Shown here in pieces: positions 1 through 8,849 of a stretch of DNA of 25,092 bases. Source of the stretch: an uncultured Blautia sp. (GTDB taxonomy: Bacteria > Bacillota > Clostridia > Lachnospirales > Lachnospiraceae); NCBI GenBank assembly GCA_900543715.1, contig UQSX01000040.1, positions 1 through 25,092 on the forward strand, read 5' to 3'. The notes beneath the pieces are model-generated. The model was not told where the DNA came from and did not search any database. It worked only from the letters and a program-made list of their open reading frames with translations. The position numbers and the translations under genes are program-made. Numbering within the stretch: position 1 is the stretch's first letter; each line of letters begins with the position of its first letter.

Positions 1-140
1 ATGCCCTGATAAAAATCTTCTGCTGTATCCATATAATCAGACAGCAGCCGGTTCTCTTTTTCCAGGGTATTCGTCCTTATTCCAAGGAAGATCAAAAGCA
101 GCGTAGCCAGCAAAAGGCCTGCGCTTCCCCAGATCAGCAT
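1..140 (-). CDS. Membrane sensor histidine kinase, N-terminal part (cut by window edge)
   Basis: The first 46 codons of a gene running off the left edge are visible. It starts with ATG at 140, preceded by a strong GGAGGAAGGATAT ribosome binding site. The protein begins with one hydrophobic segment (residues 2–20: LIWGSAGLLLATLLLIFLG), followed by basic IRTN and a coiled-coil-like linker (TLEKENRLLSDYMDTAEDF). This layout is typical of the short, single-span GHKL-type kinases paired with LytTR regulators. The catalytic HATPase domain lies outside the window, so the kinase call rests on the topology and on the LytTR response regulator 32 bases upstream in the same direction. Another membrane protein cannot be excluded. 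Confidence 0.55.
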   Translation of the reverse strand, partial: MLIWGSAGLLLATLLLIFLGIRTNTLEKENRLLSDYMDTAEDFYQG

Positions 141-172
141 ATATCCTTCCTCCTTTTTAAACAGACACAGTA

Positions 173-883
173 TTACAGCATCTGTGTCATAGCCCAGCGC
201 ATAAATGCTGTCTTCACAGCCTTCGTATGGCTTCTGCTTATCATGATCTTTGTCCCGTTTTTCAGAATAAAACAGCCCTTTCCCATCTCACGGACAGCAG
301 GCATATATACGATGTAGCTGTTATGGCAGCGGACAAAATCCAACTCAGGTAATTTTTCCATCACGTCCTGCAGCTTGTCCCATATTTCATAATTTCCCCA
401 CAAAGTCACAATCCTGGTGGTCCTTCCGCTTCGCTCAAAATACAGAATGTCTTCCGGCGCCAGAACTACCTCTTTTCCTCCGATCACAGAAAAAGCCAGC
501 CGTTCTGACCTCTGCTCCATGATGTGAAAGATTTTTCCGAACACCTCACCGATCCGCTCCTGAAACTGCTCTTTCAGGACAAAAAAAGTATGTGTCGTGT
601 GATAAGTCTCTGTGGCATAGCTAAGATAGTTTGTAAGATATATGATCTGACAGTTTTTCCATTTCTTATTAATCTTTCCAGCCAGAATAATTCCGCTTTC
701 TTTTCCCAAATCCACATCCATAAAGACAGCCTCCAGGGGATCTCCCTCATAGGCCTCCAGACTTTCCCCCTGGGGAAAATACAGCACTTCTATTTCTATA
801 TCTGTTTTCTTTCCATATGACTCAATAATTTCTTTTGCTTTCTGATACCATTTATTGTCATCATCACAAATTCCCACTCTCAT
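173..883 (-). CDS. LytTR-family response regulator (AgrA/VirR-like)
   Basis: This is a two-component response regulator of 236 residues. The receiver domain occupies residues 1–120, with the acidic cluster D7-D8-D9, the phospho-acceptor D56 in VFMDVDL, T84 in YLTNY and K104 in FVLK. A LytTR DNA-binding domain follows at about 127–230 (EDILYFERSGRTTRIVT … VRCHNSYIVYMPAVREM). I chose the ATG at 883 because it begins exactly at the receiver sequence MRVGICDDD and has GGGAG upstream. A TTG at 919 would add 12 unconserved residues. The downstream partner is a membrane kinase, so the pair probably senses an external signal, perhaps a peptide. The target genes cannot be told from the window. Confidence 0.9.
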   Translation of the reverse strand: MRVGICDDDNKWYQKAKEIIESYGKKTDIEIEVLYFPQGESLEAYEGDPLEAVFMDVDLGKESGIILAGKINKKWKNCQIIYLTNYLSYATETYHTTHTFFVLKEQFQERIGEVFGKIFHIMEQRSERLAFSVIGGKEVVLAPEDILYFERSGRTTRIVTLWGNYEIWDKLQDVMEKLPELDFVRCHNSYIVYMPAVREMGKGCFILKNGTKIMISRSHTKAVKTAFMRWAMTQML

Positions 884-942
884 TACCGGTCTCTCCCACC
901 TTTTTACAAGTTTATTCAAGGCCGATTTCCTTGATATCTTTT

Positions 943-968
943 ATTGTATACTCCAGCTTAGTATAGCA
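943..968 (-). promoter_or_regulatory. Candidate promoter for the LytTR two-component operon
   Basis: Upstream of the response regulator, the minus strand shows an extended -10 element, TGC followed by TATACT (960–968). A second possible -10, TACAAT, is at 943–948. Neither has a convincing -35 box, so the exact start point is uncertain. The TGTC/TGTA/TGTC motifs at 1005, 1016 and 1026 (plus-strand reading) are spaced by about one helical turn and could be regulator contacts. Confidence 0.35.
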
Positions 969-1052
969 AATCCTTTCCTCTTTCTACCGTATTCATGCAA
1001 AATCTGTCGCTTTTATGTAATATTTTGTCATTTTTACACTTCTGTGTTCCTA

Positions 1053-1098
1053 TATAGAAAGCGACCGGAGGAATTATACGATCCGGTCGCTTTCTATA
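1053..1098 (-). terminator. 17-bp perfect hairpin overlapping the ribF stop; probable end of the housekeeping operon
   Basis: Bases 1053–1069 (TATAGAAAGCGACCGGA) are perfectly complementary to 1082–1098 around a 12-base loop. The upstream arm encodes part of the last residues of RibF, and the ribF stop codon lies in the loop. Neither strand has a real U-tract after the hairpin, so it is not a textbook intrinsic terminator. It may stabilise the 3' end or work with a factor. Confidence 0.5.
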
Positions 1099-2027
1099 CA
1101 CTGGCTTTTATTCTGCTGAAAATATTCTCTCCCCTTTTGGATATCTTTCATCATCTGATTTTTCAGTTCTTCCAGAGACGAAAACTTCACCTCTGGACGC
1201 AGATAGCGGTAAAACCTTACTTCTGCCTCCTGTCCATACAGATCTGCATCGCAGGAAAACAGGTAGGTCTCTACTCCCAGGAAATTTTCTTTTACCGTGG
1301 GCTTATATCCCACATTCGTAATTCCCTGATAGGTATTGCCCTGGATCACAGATTCTGTGATATACACTCCATTGGGGGGGAGCTTTTTTATAGAAGGAGG
1401 GATCAGGTTTGCCGTAGGGATACCGATGGTCCGCCCCAGCTGTCTCCCATGGACAATCTCTCCCTTTGTAAAATAGGTGTATCCCAAAAGACGATTGACT
1501 TCATCCATACGGCCTTTTTCCAGCTCTTCTCTGACATAGGTGCTGCTGATATCCCTGTCTTTATACTTTTCTTTTTCTACCACTTCCGTATAAAAACCAT
1601 AGGTTTTCCCCAGTTCTTTCAATAACTGAGGAGTTCCTTTCCGCTGATAGCCGAATCGGAAATCCGGCCCTACAGCCAGATATTCCCCATGGAGCCTGTC
1701 TACCAGATATTCCTTCACGAAAACTTCCGGCTCCATGTGCATCAGCTCTTCTGTAAAAGGACATTCCGTTAAGATATCCACTCCCAGGTCTTCCGCCAGT
1801 TTCCTCCGTTCCTCATATGTGAGCAGATATTTTGGCGGTGTATGCAGAATGTAGGATTTTGGAGACACATCAAAGGTAAAAACTACCGCTTTACAATCTC
1901 CCATCCTCTGCGCTTTGATACGCTCTATCAGCTTTTGATGGCCTCTGTGAAGGCCGTCGAATTTCCCCAGGGTAATGCAGCTTCTGGTATTTTGTTCCAG
2001 ATGAGGTACCTGCGTGGTATAAATCAT
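1074..2027 (-). CDS. ribF: Bifunctional riboflavin kinase / FMN adenylyltransferase (FAD synthetase)
   Basis: RibF phosphorylates riboflavin to FMN and then adenylylates FMN to FAD in the cytoplasm. The 317-residue protein has the usual two-domain layout. The N-terminal adenylyltransferase domain carries GKFDGLHRGH (residues 21–30), and the C-terminal riboflavin kinase domain has GRTIGIPTANL and GITNVGYKPT. Length is normal for the family. The start ATG overlaps the truB stop as ATGA and has AAAGGAG upstream, showing translational coupling. It is the last gene of the rimP–ribF operon. No FMN riboswitch precedes it; supply of FMN/FAD here is tied to translation genes, as in most Firmicutes. 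rpsO, a frequent next gene, is missing. Confidence 0.96.
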   Translation of the reverse strand: MIYTTQVPHLEQNTRSCITLGKFDGLHRGHQKLIERIKAQRMGDCKAVVFTFDVSPKSYILHTPPKYLLTYEERRKLAEDLGVDILTECPFTEELMHMEPEVFVKEYLVDRLHGEYLAVGPDFRFGYQRKGTPQLLKELGKTYGFYTEVVEKEKYKDRDISSTYVREELEKGRMDEVNRLLGYTYFTKGEIVHGRQLGRTIGIPTANLIPPSIKKLPPNGVYITESVIQGNTYQGITNVGYKPTVKENFLGVETYLFSCDADLYGQEAEVRFYRYLRPEVKFSSLEELKNQMMKDIQKGREYFQQNKSQCIESDRIV

Positions 2028-2983
2028 ATCTGCTCCTTTCCATCCTGCGCCAGGTCTGTCAAAGTCCCTTTTCCTTCCTCGGACGGTGCTTTAAAGTCCT
2101 GGGGAGAAGAAAAGATCGCCTCAGGCCGATACAGCCCTCTTTCTTTCTGCCATTGATAAATCCCTATAAAAATCCCGCTGCTGTGATATACACGTACTCT
2201 CTCTGCTGGTATCTCTCCCTTCCATGGAAGAGGGTTCCCATTCTCCAGCATTTTATCGAATCGGCGATCTGCCCGGATTTCGGGACAGTCTGCAAACATC
2301 TGATCCGGCAAAAGAATGTGTTCGGTTAACTGATTTTTAGCAGCCAGTTCCTCAATCTGGGACAGTTTCAGGCTGTCTTCCACAGAAAACCGGTCTACTC
2401 TGGTCCTTAAAAGACTTTCCATACATCCTTTGCAGCCCAGCTTTTCTCCTATGTCATGGCACAGAGTCCGTATGTAGGTCCCCTTGGAGCAAGTGACCCT
2501 TATGGTAACCAGAGGAAGATCCACAGACAGGATCTCTATTTCATAGAAAGTTACAGGCCGTGGCTTTCTCTCTACCTCTTTTCCCTCTCTGGCCAGCTCA
2601 TAAAGTTTTCTCCCTCCTACCTTCAAGGCCGAATACATAGGAGGGATCTGCATCTGTTCTCCCACAAAGCCTGCGATACACGTTTCCACCTCTTGGGGCG
2701 TGACATTTACAGGACAACGGCATTTTACCTCTCCTGTTATATCCTGGGTATCTGTCTCGATTCCCAAATGGAGCACTGCCTGATAGGTCTTCCTTTTGTC
2801 TGTCAGCATACCGCAGAGCTTTGTGGCTCTTCCCAGACAGACAGGAAGGACCCCCTGTGCATCCGGATCCAGAGTTCCGGTGTGGCCGATTTTTTTCTGT
2901 TTTAAAATGCCCCGAAGTTTTGCTACCACGTCGTGGGAAGTATAGCCCTTTTCTTTATAGACATTCAAAACTCCATTTATCAT
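2024..2983 (-). CDS. truB: tRNA pseudouridine(55) synthase
   Basis: TruB converts U55 of the tRNA T-loop to pseudouridine. The 319-residue protein starts with MINGVLNVYKEKGYTSHD and holds the catalytic motif GHTGTLDPDAQGVLP with D39 as the nucleophile. KGTYIRTLCHDIG is the usual substrate-binding strand. The last ~25 residues (EAIFSSPQDFKAPSEEGKG onwards) are polar and look like a disordered extension. It overlaps the nrnA end and the ribF start by four bases each, so all three are translationally coupled. Confidence 0.96.
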   Translation of the reverse strand: MINGVLNVYKEKGYTSHDVVAKLRGILKQKKIGHTGTLDPDAQGVLPVCLGRATKLCGMLTDKRKTYQAVLHLGIETDTQDITGEVKCRCPVNVTPQEVETCIAGFVGEQMQIPPMYSALKVGGRKLYELAREGKEVERKPRPVTFYEIEILSVDLPLVTIRVTCSKGTYIRTLCHDIGEKLGCKGCMESLLRTRVDRFSVEDSLKLSQIEELAAKNQLTEHILLPDQMFADCPEIRADRRFDKMLENGNPLPWKGEIPAERVRVYHSSGIFIGIYQWQKERGLYRPEAIFSSPQDFKAPSEEGKGTLTDLAQDGKEQI

Positions 2984-3948
2984 GATTTCTGTTTTCTCTC
3001 TTTAAGCTGTTTTGCAATAGGACGGGTAAGGTTATTGATCACGTCATAAACAGATCCCTGCATAGTACAGCCGGCAGCTTTTACATGGCCGCCGCCGCTG
3101 AAATAAGAGGCCACTGCATTCACGTCAATGTCTCCATTTGAGCGAAGGCTTACCTTAAATTCCTGGGTATTCACCTCATAGATAAAAATGGCAACCTCCA
3201 CGCCTTTGGTCACCCGCAGCTGCTGGACGATACCGTCCAGATCTTTGGGTTCCACTCCATAAAATTCCATATCTCTCTTCCGGATATAGCCTACGATCAC
3301 CTTGCCGTCCATGATCAGGATGCTTTCCATCAAGCATCTGCCCAGAATCTGGTTCTGTACATAGCTTTTCTCATAGAAGGATTTATCTATGATCCTGGAA
3401 AAATCAATCCCCATCTCCATCAGTTCCGCAGCAATCCTCATCGTCTGAGGAGATGTACTGGAATACTGGAATACCCCTGTATCATGAGCGATTCCCGTAT
3501 AAACAGCCTCTGCACACTCCACAGTAATTTTTTCTTTTTCCAGAAGGGTATATAACAGTTCAGAGGCTGAGCTGATCTCTGGCCGGATCACATTTACCTC
3601 CCCAAAGCCCTTGTTGCTTATATGATGGTCAATACAGATAGTCCTTCCGGCACTCTCATACCCGGCGATCGCTACGCCGATCCGGCTTTTCTCGCTGGTA
3701 TCCAGGACAAAAAACACATCATATTTTTTGTCCTCATCATATTCTGTCTTGATCTGCTCTAAGTCCTGGATAAAAGAAAATCCTGCCTTGGGCGCTTCCA
3801 GATATATGTCTGTCTCGATTTCCGGATAGTTAGCCTTTAAATACAGGTAAAGTCCCATACAGGCTCCCACACAGTCTCCATCAGGACGGATATGCCCTGC
3901 GATTCCAACAGTTTTAACGCCATCTAATTCACTGGTTATCTTCTCCAT
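2980..3948 (-). CDS. nrnA: DHH/DHHA1 phosphoesterase, NrnA-type oligoribonuclease / pAp phosphatase
   Basis: NrnA-type enzymes degrade 2–5-nt RNA fragments and dephosphorylate 3'-phosphoadenosine 5'-phosphate with Mn2+. The 322-residue protein has the DHH metal ligands: H19, D23 and D25 in GHIRPDGDCVGA, D83 in VLDTSEKSR, and D107-H108-H109 in CIDHHISN. The C-terminal DHHA1 substrate motif is SGGGHVKAAGC at about 284–294. The start has AGGAGGTGCAGGAAG before the ATG, lies inside the rbfA 3' end (20-base overlap), and its stop overlaps truB. This is the standard position between rbfA and truB in Firmicutes. Confidence 0.93.
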   Translation of the reverse strand: MEKITSELDGVKTVGIAGHIRPDGDCVGACMGLYLYLKANYPEIETDIYLEAPKAGFSFIQDLEQIKTEYDEDKKYDVFFVLDTSEKSRIGVAIAGYESAGRTICIDHHISNKGFGEVNVIRPEISSASELLYTLLEKEKITVECAEAVYTGIAHDTGVFQYSSTSPQTMRIAAELMEMGIDFSRIIDKSFYEKSYVQNQILGRCLMESILIMDGKVIVGYIRKRDMEFYGVEPKDLDGIVQQLRVTKGVEVAIFIYEVNTQEFKVSLRSNGDIDVNAVASYFSGGGHVKAAGCTMQGSVYDVINNLTRPIAKQLKERKQKS

Positions 3949-4324
3949 CTTCCTGCACCTCCTGTGCGTCTTCTTTTTTGCTCACTTCATCAATGAGTTT
4001 CGACATGGCAACACCGTACTCGATAGATTCATCCAGAATGAAACGAATTTCGGGGGTGTTCCGGAGATTTATAGTTTTAGCCAGCTGTCTGCGGATATAC
4101 CCTTCTGCACTTTTCAGTCCCTGCAGGGTATTCCTTTTTTCTTCTTCATCTCCCAGTACGCTGATATAAGCTCTGCATGTTTTCAGATCCGGCGCAACCT
4201 CCACAGAAGTCACCGAAGTCATGGGGTGGATGCGGGGATCTTTGATTCCTTCCCGGATCAGATTGGCCAGCTCATGCTGGACCTCTGCGTTGATCCGGGT
4301 ATTTTTTATACTGTTTTTTCTCAT
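3929..4324 (-). CDS. rbfA: 30S ribosome-binding factor A
   Basis: RbfA binds the immature 30S subunit near helix 1 of 16S rRNA and assists late maturation, also in cold adaptation. The 131-residue KH-like protein starts RKNSIKNTRINAEVQHELAN and contains the family's IKDPRIHPMTSVTSVEVAPDL and RTPEIRFILDESI-type segments (here NLRNTPEIRFILDESIEYG). The last ~16 residues are strongly acidic (KKEDAQEVQEDGEDNQ). GGGAAGGAAATT precedes the ATG. It lies 21 bases after infB. Confidence 0.95.
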   Translation of the reverse strand: MRKNSIKNTRINAEVQHELANLIREGIKDPRIHPMTSVTSVEVAPDLKTCRAYISVLGDEEEKRNTLQGLKSAEGYIRRQLAKTINLRNTPEIRFILDESIEYGVAMSKLIDEVSKKEDAQEVQEDGEDNQ

Positions 4325-4345
4325 AATTTCCTTCCCGGTGTCTGC

Positions 4346-7054
4346 CTATCTTGGCACTTCCACCATAATATAGGCTTCTACCTGATCCTCTTCTTTTATG
4401 TCGTTGAAACCTTCAAAGACAAGACCACATTCATAGCCTGCCTTAACTTCTTTCACATCATCCTTGAACCGCTTCAGGGAAGCCAGTTCTCCTTCGTAGA
4501 TCTGCTCTCCCTCTCTGGAAATACGAACCTTGCAGTTTCTCTGGAACATACCGTCTGTTACATAAGAACCGGCAATATTTCCCACACCGGAAGCTTTGAA
4601 GATCTGGCGTATCTCTGCGTGTCCGATAACTTTTTCCTCGAATACCGGATCCAGCATACCTTTCATGGCTGCTTCCACATCCTCGATAGCCTGATAAATA
4701 ACCCTGTAAAGGCGGAGGTCCACGCCTTCCTGCTCTGCAATTGACTTTGCAGTTGCATCAGGTCTTACATTAAATCCGATGATAATGGCATTGGAAGCGC
4801 TGGCCAGAGATACGTCTGATTCGTTGATTGCGCCTACGCCTCCGTGGATCACCTTAACTACTACTTCTTCATTGGACAGTTTCACCAGACTCTGCTTCAC
4901 AGCTTCCACCGATCCCTGTACATCTGCCTTTACAATGATAGGCAGTTCTTTCAGATTACCTGCCTGTATCTGACTGAACAGGTCATCCAGAGACATTTTT
5001 GATTTCGTTTCTTCCAGAAGACGGTTCTTATTCTCTGATACAAAGGTTGCCGCAAAGTTCTTCGCCTCTTTATCATTTTCTGTTACCACCAGGATTTCTC
5101 CTGCATTTGGCACGTCATTAAGTCCCAGGATCTCCACCGGTGTGGAAGGACCGGCCTCTTTTACCTTTCTTCCGGTATCATCGATCATGGCTCTAACTTT
5201 TCCTGAGCAGGCGCCTGCGGCAATAAAGTCTCCCACATGAAGAGTACCCTTCTGCACCAGGATGGTAGCTACAGAACCTTTTCCTTTGTCCAGCTTCGCC
5301 TCAATTACCAGGCCTCTGGCTCTTCTGTGCGGATTAGCCTTCAGTTCGGCAACCTCAGCAGTCAGCAGGATCATCTCCAGAAGGCTGTTGATCCCCTCCC
5401 CGGTATGAGCGGAAACAGGTACGAAAATCGTGCTGCCGCCCCAGTCTTCAGGGATCAGCTCATATTCGGAAAGCTCCTGTTTCACCCTCTCGATATTGGC
5501 GCTTGGCTTATCGATCTTATTGATAGCCACGATGATCTCTACTCCGGCAGCCTTTGCATGGTTGATCGCTTCAATGGTCTGGGGCATAACACCGTCATCG
5601 GCAGCTACTACAAGCACTGCGATATCCGTAGCATTGGCGCCTCTCATTCTCATAGCGGTGAAGGCCTCATGTCCCGGGGTATCCAAAAATGTGATCTTCT
5701 GTCCGTTAATGTTTACCATATAAGCTCCGATATGCTGAGTGATTCCTCCGGCCTCCCGGTCTGTTACATGAGTCTTACGGATGCAGTCCAGAAGAGATGT
5801 TTTACCATGATCTACATGACCCATAACGCAGACTACCGGAGGTCTTGGCACCAGACTGCTTTCTTCGTCCTCTTCGTCCTTTAACAGCTCTCCGATCACA
5901 TCTACCTTTTCTTCAGGTTCTGCAATAATATCGTAGTCCAGAGCGATCTCCTGAGCTTTTTCAAAATCAATCTCATGGTTTACTGTTACCATGATCCCTT
6001 CCATGAAAAGTTTTTTCACGATCACAGAAGGCTGCATTTTCATTTTATCTGCCAGTTCCCTGATAGTCATTTTTTCAGGAAGTGTGATCTCCTTTACTTC
6101 TTCCTTTTTCTCTTCCTTTGGATGAGAAGAAGGTTTCTGGAGCTGAAGGGCCTTTGGAATCCTCTGCGCCTGACGGCGTCCTCCCTGATTCGGCCTTCTG
6201 CTCTGATTCTGATACTCGTCTCTTCTGTTATCTTTCTTCTTATTTTCTCTGTTTGCCTTCCTGCTGTCCTTTTCTACAAATTCCAGATTCGGGCTTTCAA
6301 ACTTGCTTCCCTGTTCTCTTCTGGAATCTCCTCTACCTTCATTCTTTCCTCCAAAGCGGCCCTGTGGACGGTTCTCGCCGGAAAAACGAGAACGATTTTC
6401 TCCATTATTAAAACGGCTCTGTAAACGGTCGTTTCCGCCATTCTGCCGGTTCTGGCGATTCTCACCCCTGTTGTTTGAGTGATCCTGGTTTCCTCCGAAG
6501 CGTCCCTGCTGACGGCCTTCTCCATTGTTATTCCGGTTATTGAAACGGCCCTCTCCGTTATTATTGTGGAAGCGTCCCTGTGGACGGTTTTCACCGCTGT
6601 TTGCCTGACGGTTCTGGCGATTGTCACCGTTTGAACCGTTTGGTCTGCCGCCCGGACGGTTGTTTCTGTTTTCCTGTCTCATATTTCCGGTATTGCCTCT
6701 GCTCTCTCCCTGACGGTTTTCCTGACGTCTGTTATCGCCTCTCTGCTCCTGCCCCGGTCTTGCATTCTGTCTGGGCTTTTGCTTCCGCTCCGGCATATGG
6801 CTTGCATTCTGGGGACGGAATACCTGGATAAATTTTTTCTTTGGACGGTCTCCCTCTCCCTGTTTTCCGGCACCGCTGCTCTGAGCGGAAACATTTCCTT
6901 TTTTAAAGTTTTCTCTGACCATCCGGACATGTTCATCCTCCACATTGCTCATATGGCTGGTCAGATCTATGTTCTTAGATTTCAGGAAATCCAAAACCTC
7001 TTTGTTGCTTACATTCAATTCCTTTGCGAGTTCATAAACTCTCACTGTTGACAT
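4346..7054 (-). CDS. infB: Translation initiation factor IF-2 with a long disordered N-terminal region
   Basis: IF-2 is the GTPase that brings fMet-tRNA to the 30S P site and promotes subunit joining. In this 902-residue protein an N-terminal IF2N module (residues 1–50) is followed by a low-complexity segment at about 55–310 rich in Arg, Gly, Asn and Gln. A second IF2N (about 325–380) comes next, then the G domain with GHVDHGKT (412–419), DTPGH (458–462) and NKID (512–515), and domains II–IV ending in [11 protein letters not shown]. subtilis IF-2 is about 716 residues, so nearly 200 residues are extra. Units such as GENRPQGRF recur (about 154–162 and 226–234). AAGGAGGGCAATAT precedes the ATG. 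Confidence 0.97.
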   Translation of the reverse strand: MSTVRVYELAKELNVSNKEVLDFLKSKNIDLTSHMSNVEDEHVRMVRENFKKGNVSAQSSGAGKQGEGDRPKKKFIQVFRPQNASHMPERKQKPRQNARPGQEQRGDNRRQENRQGESRGNTGNMRQENRNNRPGGRPNGSNGDNRQNRQANSGENRPQGRFHNNNGEGRFNNRNNNGEGRQQGRFGGNQDHSNNRGENRQNRQNGGNDRLQSRFNNGENRSRFSGENRPQGRFGGKNEGRGDSRREQGSKFESPNLEFVEKDSRKANRENKKKDNRRDEYQNQSRRPNQGGRRQAQRIPKALQLQKPSSHPKEEKKEEVKEITLPEKMTIRELADKMKMQPSVIVKKLFMEGIMVTVNHEIDFEKAQEIALDYDIIAEPEEKVDVIGELLKDEEDEESSLVPRPPVVCVMGHVDHGKTSLLDCIRKTHVTDREAGGITQHIGAYMVNINGQKITFLDTPGHEAFTAMRMRGANATDIAVLVVAADDGVMPQTIEAINHAKAAGVEIIVAINKIDKPSANIERVKQELSEYELIPEDWGGSTIFVPVSAHTGEGINSLLEMILLTAEVAELKANPHRRARGLVIEAKLDKGKGSVATILVQKGTLHVGDFIAAGACSGKVRAMIDDTGRKVKEAGPSTPVEILGLNDVPNAGEILVVTENDKEAKNFAATFVSENKNRLLEETKSKMSLDDLFSQIQAGNLKELPIIVKADVQGSVEAVKQSLVKLSNEEVVVKVIHGGVGAINESDVSLASASNAIIIGFNVRPDATAKSIAEQEGVDLRLYRVIYQAIEDVEAAMKGMLDPVFEEKVIGHAEIRQIFKASGVGNIAGSYVTDGMFQRNCKVRISREGEQIYEGELASLKRFKDDVKEVKAGYECGLVFEGFNDIKEEDQVEAYIMVEVPR

Positions 7055-7068
7055 ATATTGCCCTCCTT

Positions 7069-7389
7069 CTATTGTTCATGTCTGGTCTTTTCGATTTTTT
7101 TTATTACGGCCCGTGAAAAATTTTCGTCTGTCAGCGCCAAAGACGCCCGATACTCTTTCCCAATGGCCCTTCCTAACTCCTCCTTTGATCCGATGGTATA
7201 ATACGGCACTTGATAATATTTGCACATATCATGAAATTTCTTTCTCGTATTCTCCGAAGCATCCTGGGCGGCTATGACCAAAAAAGCCTTTCCTGTCTTT
7301 ACAGCCTTCTCCGTAGCAAACTCTCCGCTTGCTACCTTCCCTGCCTTTGCAGCCAGGCCCACAAGAGATATTTCTTCAGGTATTCTCAA
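7069..7389 (-). CDS. L7Ae-family ribosomal/RNA-binding protein (YlxQ-like)
   Basis: This is a small L7Ae/L30e-fold protein expected to bind kink-turn RNA. Core motifs are [15 protein letters not shown] near the start, [17 protein letters not shown], and [16 protein letters not shown] chose the TTG at 7389 (106 residues). AAAAGGAG lies 10 bases upstream, the overlap with ylxR is then only 14 bases, and the GLA motif sits at the same distance from the start as in B. subtilis YlxQ. An ATG at 7419 (116 residues) has no ribosome binding site and would overlap ylxR by 44 bases. It sits between ylxR and infB, as in other Firmicutes. Confidence 0.9.
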   Translation of the reverse strand: MRIPEEISLVGLAAKAGKVASGEFATEKAVKTGKAFLVIAAQDASENTRKKFHDMCKYYQVPYYTIGSKEELGRAIGKEYRASLALTDENFSRAVIKKIEKTRHEQ

Positions 7390-7654
7390 GCTCTTCAAAC
7401 TCCTTTTCAAGACGCTCATAAATTTCTTCAGGTATTTCCATTTTCAGCGATCTTTCCAGACCTTTGCTTCGTATGGCTTTTTTCAAACATTCTCTGTCAA
7501 AGCAGAGATATGCCCCCCTGCCGTTTTTCCGGCCTGTGGCATCCAGGATCACCTGGTCCTCTGTTGTCTTCAATACCCTGAGCATCACTTTTTTACTTTT
7601 CATTTCTCCGCAGCCCACGCATTTACGCATGGGAATTTTCCGTACTGCTGCCAT
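7376..7654 (-). CDS. rnpM: YlxR/RnpM family RNA-binding protein (DUF448)
   Basis: This 92-residue member of the YlxR family has the signature RKCVGCGEMKSKKVMLRV followed by GRKNGRGAYLC. The family has been linked to RNase P modulation (RnpM) in B. subtilis, and the fold places conserved basic residues on one RNA-binding face. The ATG has AGGGGGAAAT upstream, and this Shine–Dalgarno overlaps the nusA stop codon, so translation is coupled. The acidic C-terminus ([14 protein letters not shown]) is common in clostridial versions. Confidence 0.92.
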   Translation of the reverse strand: MAAVRKIPMRKCVGCGEMKSKKVMLRVLKTTEDQVILDATGRKNGRGAYLCFDRECLKKAIRSKGLERSLKMEIPEEIYERLEKEFEELENT

Positions 7655-7662
7655 ATTTCCCC

Positions 7663-8832
7663 CTATTCTTCTGAGGCTTCCTCCTCATAATCTTCATAGT
7701 CCGTATAATTATCAGCTTCCGGAATCTCTGCTTCAATCTCCTGGACTTCTTCATATCCGTTTTCATATTCCTGCTCATAGAAGTCAAAATCTCCAGACTC
7801 TCTGGCCTGAGTTTCACTCTTAATGTCAATCTTAAATCCGGTAAGTCTGGCTGCCAGTCTGGCATTCTGTCCCTCCTTGCCGATTGCAAGGGAAAGCTGG
7901 AAATCCGGCACAATGACCATGGCGTTTTTCTCCTCAGGATCTGCCATAACGGAAATAACCTTTGCAGGGCTTAAAGCATTTTCAATTAAAATAGCCGGAT
8001 TATCGCTCCAGTTGATTATGTCGATTTTTTCACCTCTCAGCTCTTCTACAATAGAGTTGACTCTGGCTCCGTTCATACCTACGCAGGCCCCTACCGGATC
8101 CACGTCCGGATCATTACTCCAGACAGCGATCTTAGTCCTGGAGCCAGCCTCTCTGGCAATGCTCTTGATCTCTACGGTGCCGTCTTTTACCTCTGTGACC
8201 TCGGCTTCAAAGAGACGTTTTACCAATTCCGGATGTGTCCTGGATACCAGGATCTTTGGTCCCTTGGGCGTATCCTTTACTTCCAGAATATAGACCTTGA
8301 TCCTTTCTGTCGGCTTGAATACTTCTGATCTTACCTGCTCATTTTCTGTAAGGATAGCATCTGCCTTTCCCAGGTTAATGCTGTAATTTCTGCCCATGTT
8401 TCTCTGAACAATTCCCGTAACAATATCCTTCTCTTTCGCGTAGTATTCATTAAAGATCACTTTTCTTTCTTCTTCACGGATTTTTTGAAGGATCACGTTC
8501 TTTGCATTCTGTGTGGCAATACGTCCAAACTGCTTTGATTTGATTTCTATATTTACGATATCCCCCGGCTCATACTGAGAATTCATCATCTTTGCATCTG
8601 CCAGGCTGATCTCCGTCACCGGATCCTGAACCTCTTCCACTACGGTTTTCTCTGCGAACACTCCGAAATCACAGGTTTCGGGATTAATATTTACTTTTAC
8701 ATTGTCCGCCTTTCCAAAATGGTTTTTGCAGGCCTGGATCAAAGACTGCTCAATAGCCTCTAAAAGAGTTTCTTTGCTGATGGACTTCTCTTTTTCCAGA
8801 ATATCCAATGCTTCTAATAATTCTGTATTCAT
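7663..8832 (-). CDS. nusA: Transcription termination/antitermination protein NusA
   Basis: NusA binds RNA polymerase and nascent RNA and modulates pausing, termination and antitermination. The 389-residue protein has the N-terminal polymerase-binding domain (1–~130), an S1 domain (EKDIVTGIVQRNMGRNYSI), and KH1/KH2 with VDPVGACVGMNGARVNSIV and LSLAIGKEGQNARLAARL. It lacks the C-terminal acidic repeats of E. coli, as is normal in Firmicutes, but ends in an acidic, tyrosine-rich tail (ADNYTDYEDYEEEASEE). AGGAGGAAGTAAA precedes the ATG. It follows rimP by 17 bases. Confidence 0.97.
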   Translation of the reverse strand: MNTELLEALDILEKEKSISKETLLEAIEQSLIQACKNHFGKADNVKVNINPETCDFGVFAEKTVVEEVQDPVTEISLADAKMMNSQYEPGDIVNIEIKSKQFGRIATQNAKNVILQKIREEERKVIFNEYYAKEKDIVTGIVQRNMGRNYSINLGKADAILTENEQVRSEVFKPTERIKVYILEVKDTPKGPKILVSRTHPELVKRLFEAEVTEVKDGTVEIKSIAREAGSRTKIAVWSNDPDVDPVGACVGMNGARVNSIVEELRGEKIDIINWSDNPAILIENALSPAKVISVMADPEEKNAMVIVPDFQLSLAIGKEGQNARLAARLTGFKIDIKSETQARESGDFDFYEQEYENGYEEVQEIEAEIPEADNYTDYEDYEEEASEE

Positions 8833-8849
8833 TTTACTTCCTCCTAAAT

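Noticed and set aside
883..919. TTG start of the LytTR regulator at 919
   Set aside because: It would add 12 residues before the conserved start of the receiver domain; the ATG at 883 has GGGAG upstream.
2028..2100. FMN riboswitch before ribF
   Set aside because: ribF starts inside the truB stop codon, leaving no leader.
6350..6760. Short repeats that could suggest a CRISPR or tandem array
   Set aside because: They are imperfect, in frame with infB, and encode the RGG/Asn-Gln-rich segment; there are no regular spacers.
5237..6831. Plus-strand frames opposite infB
   Set aside because: They are shadows of the low-complexity and GTPase coding sequence of IF-2.
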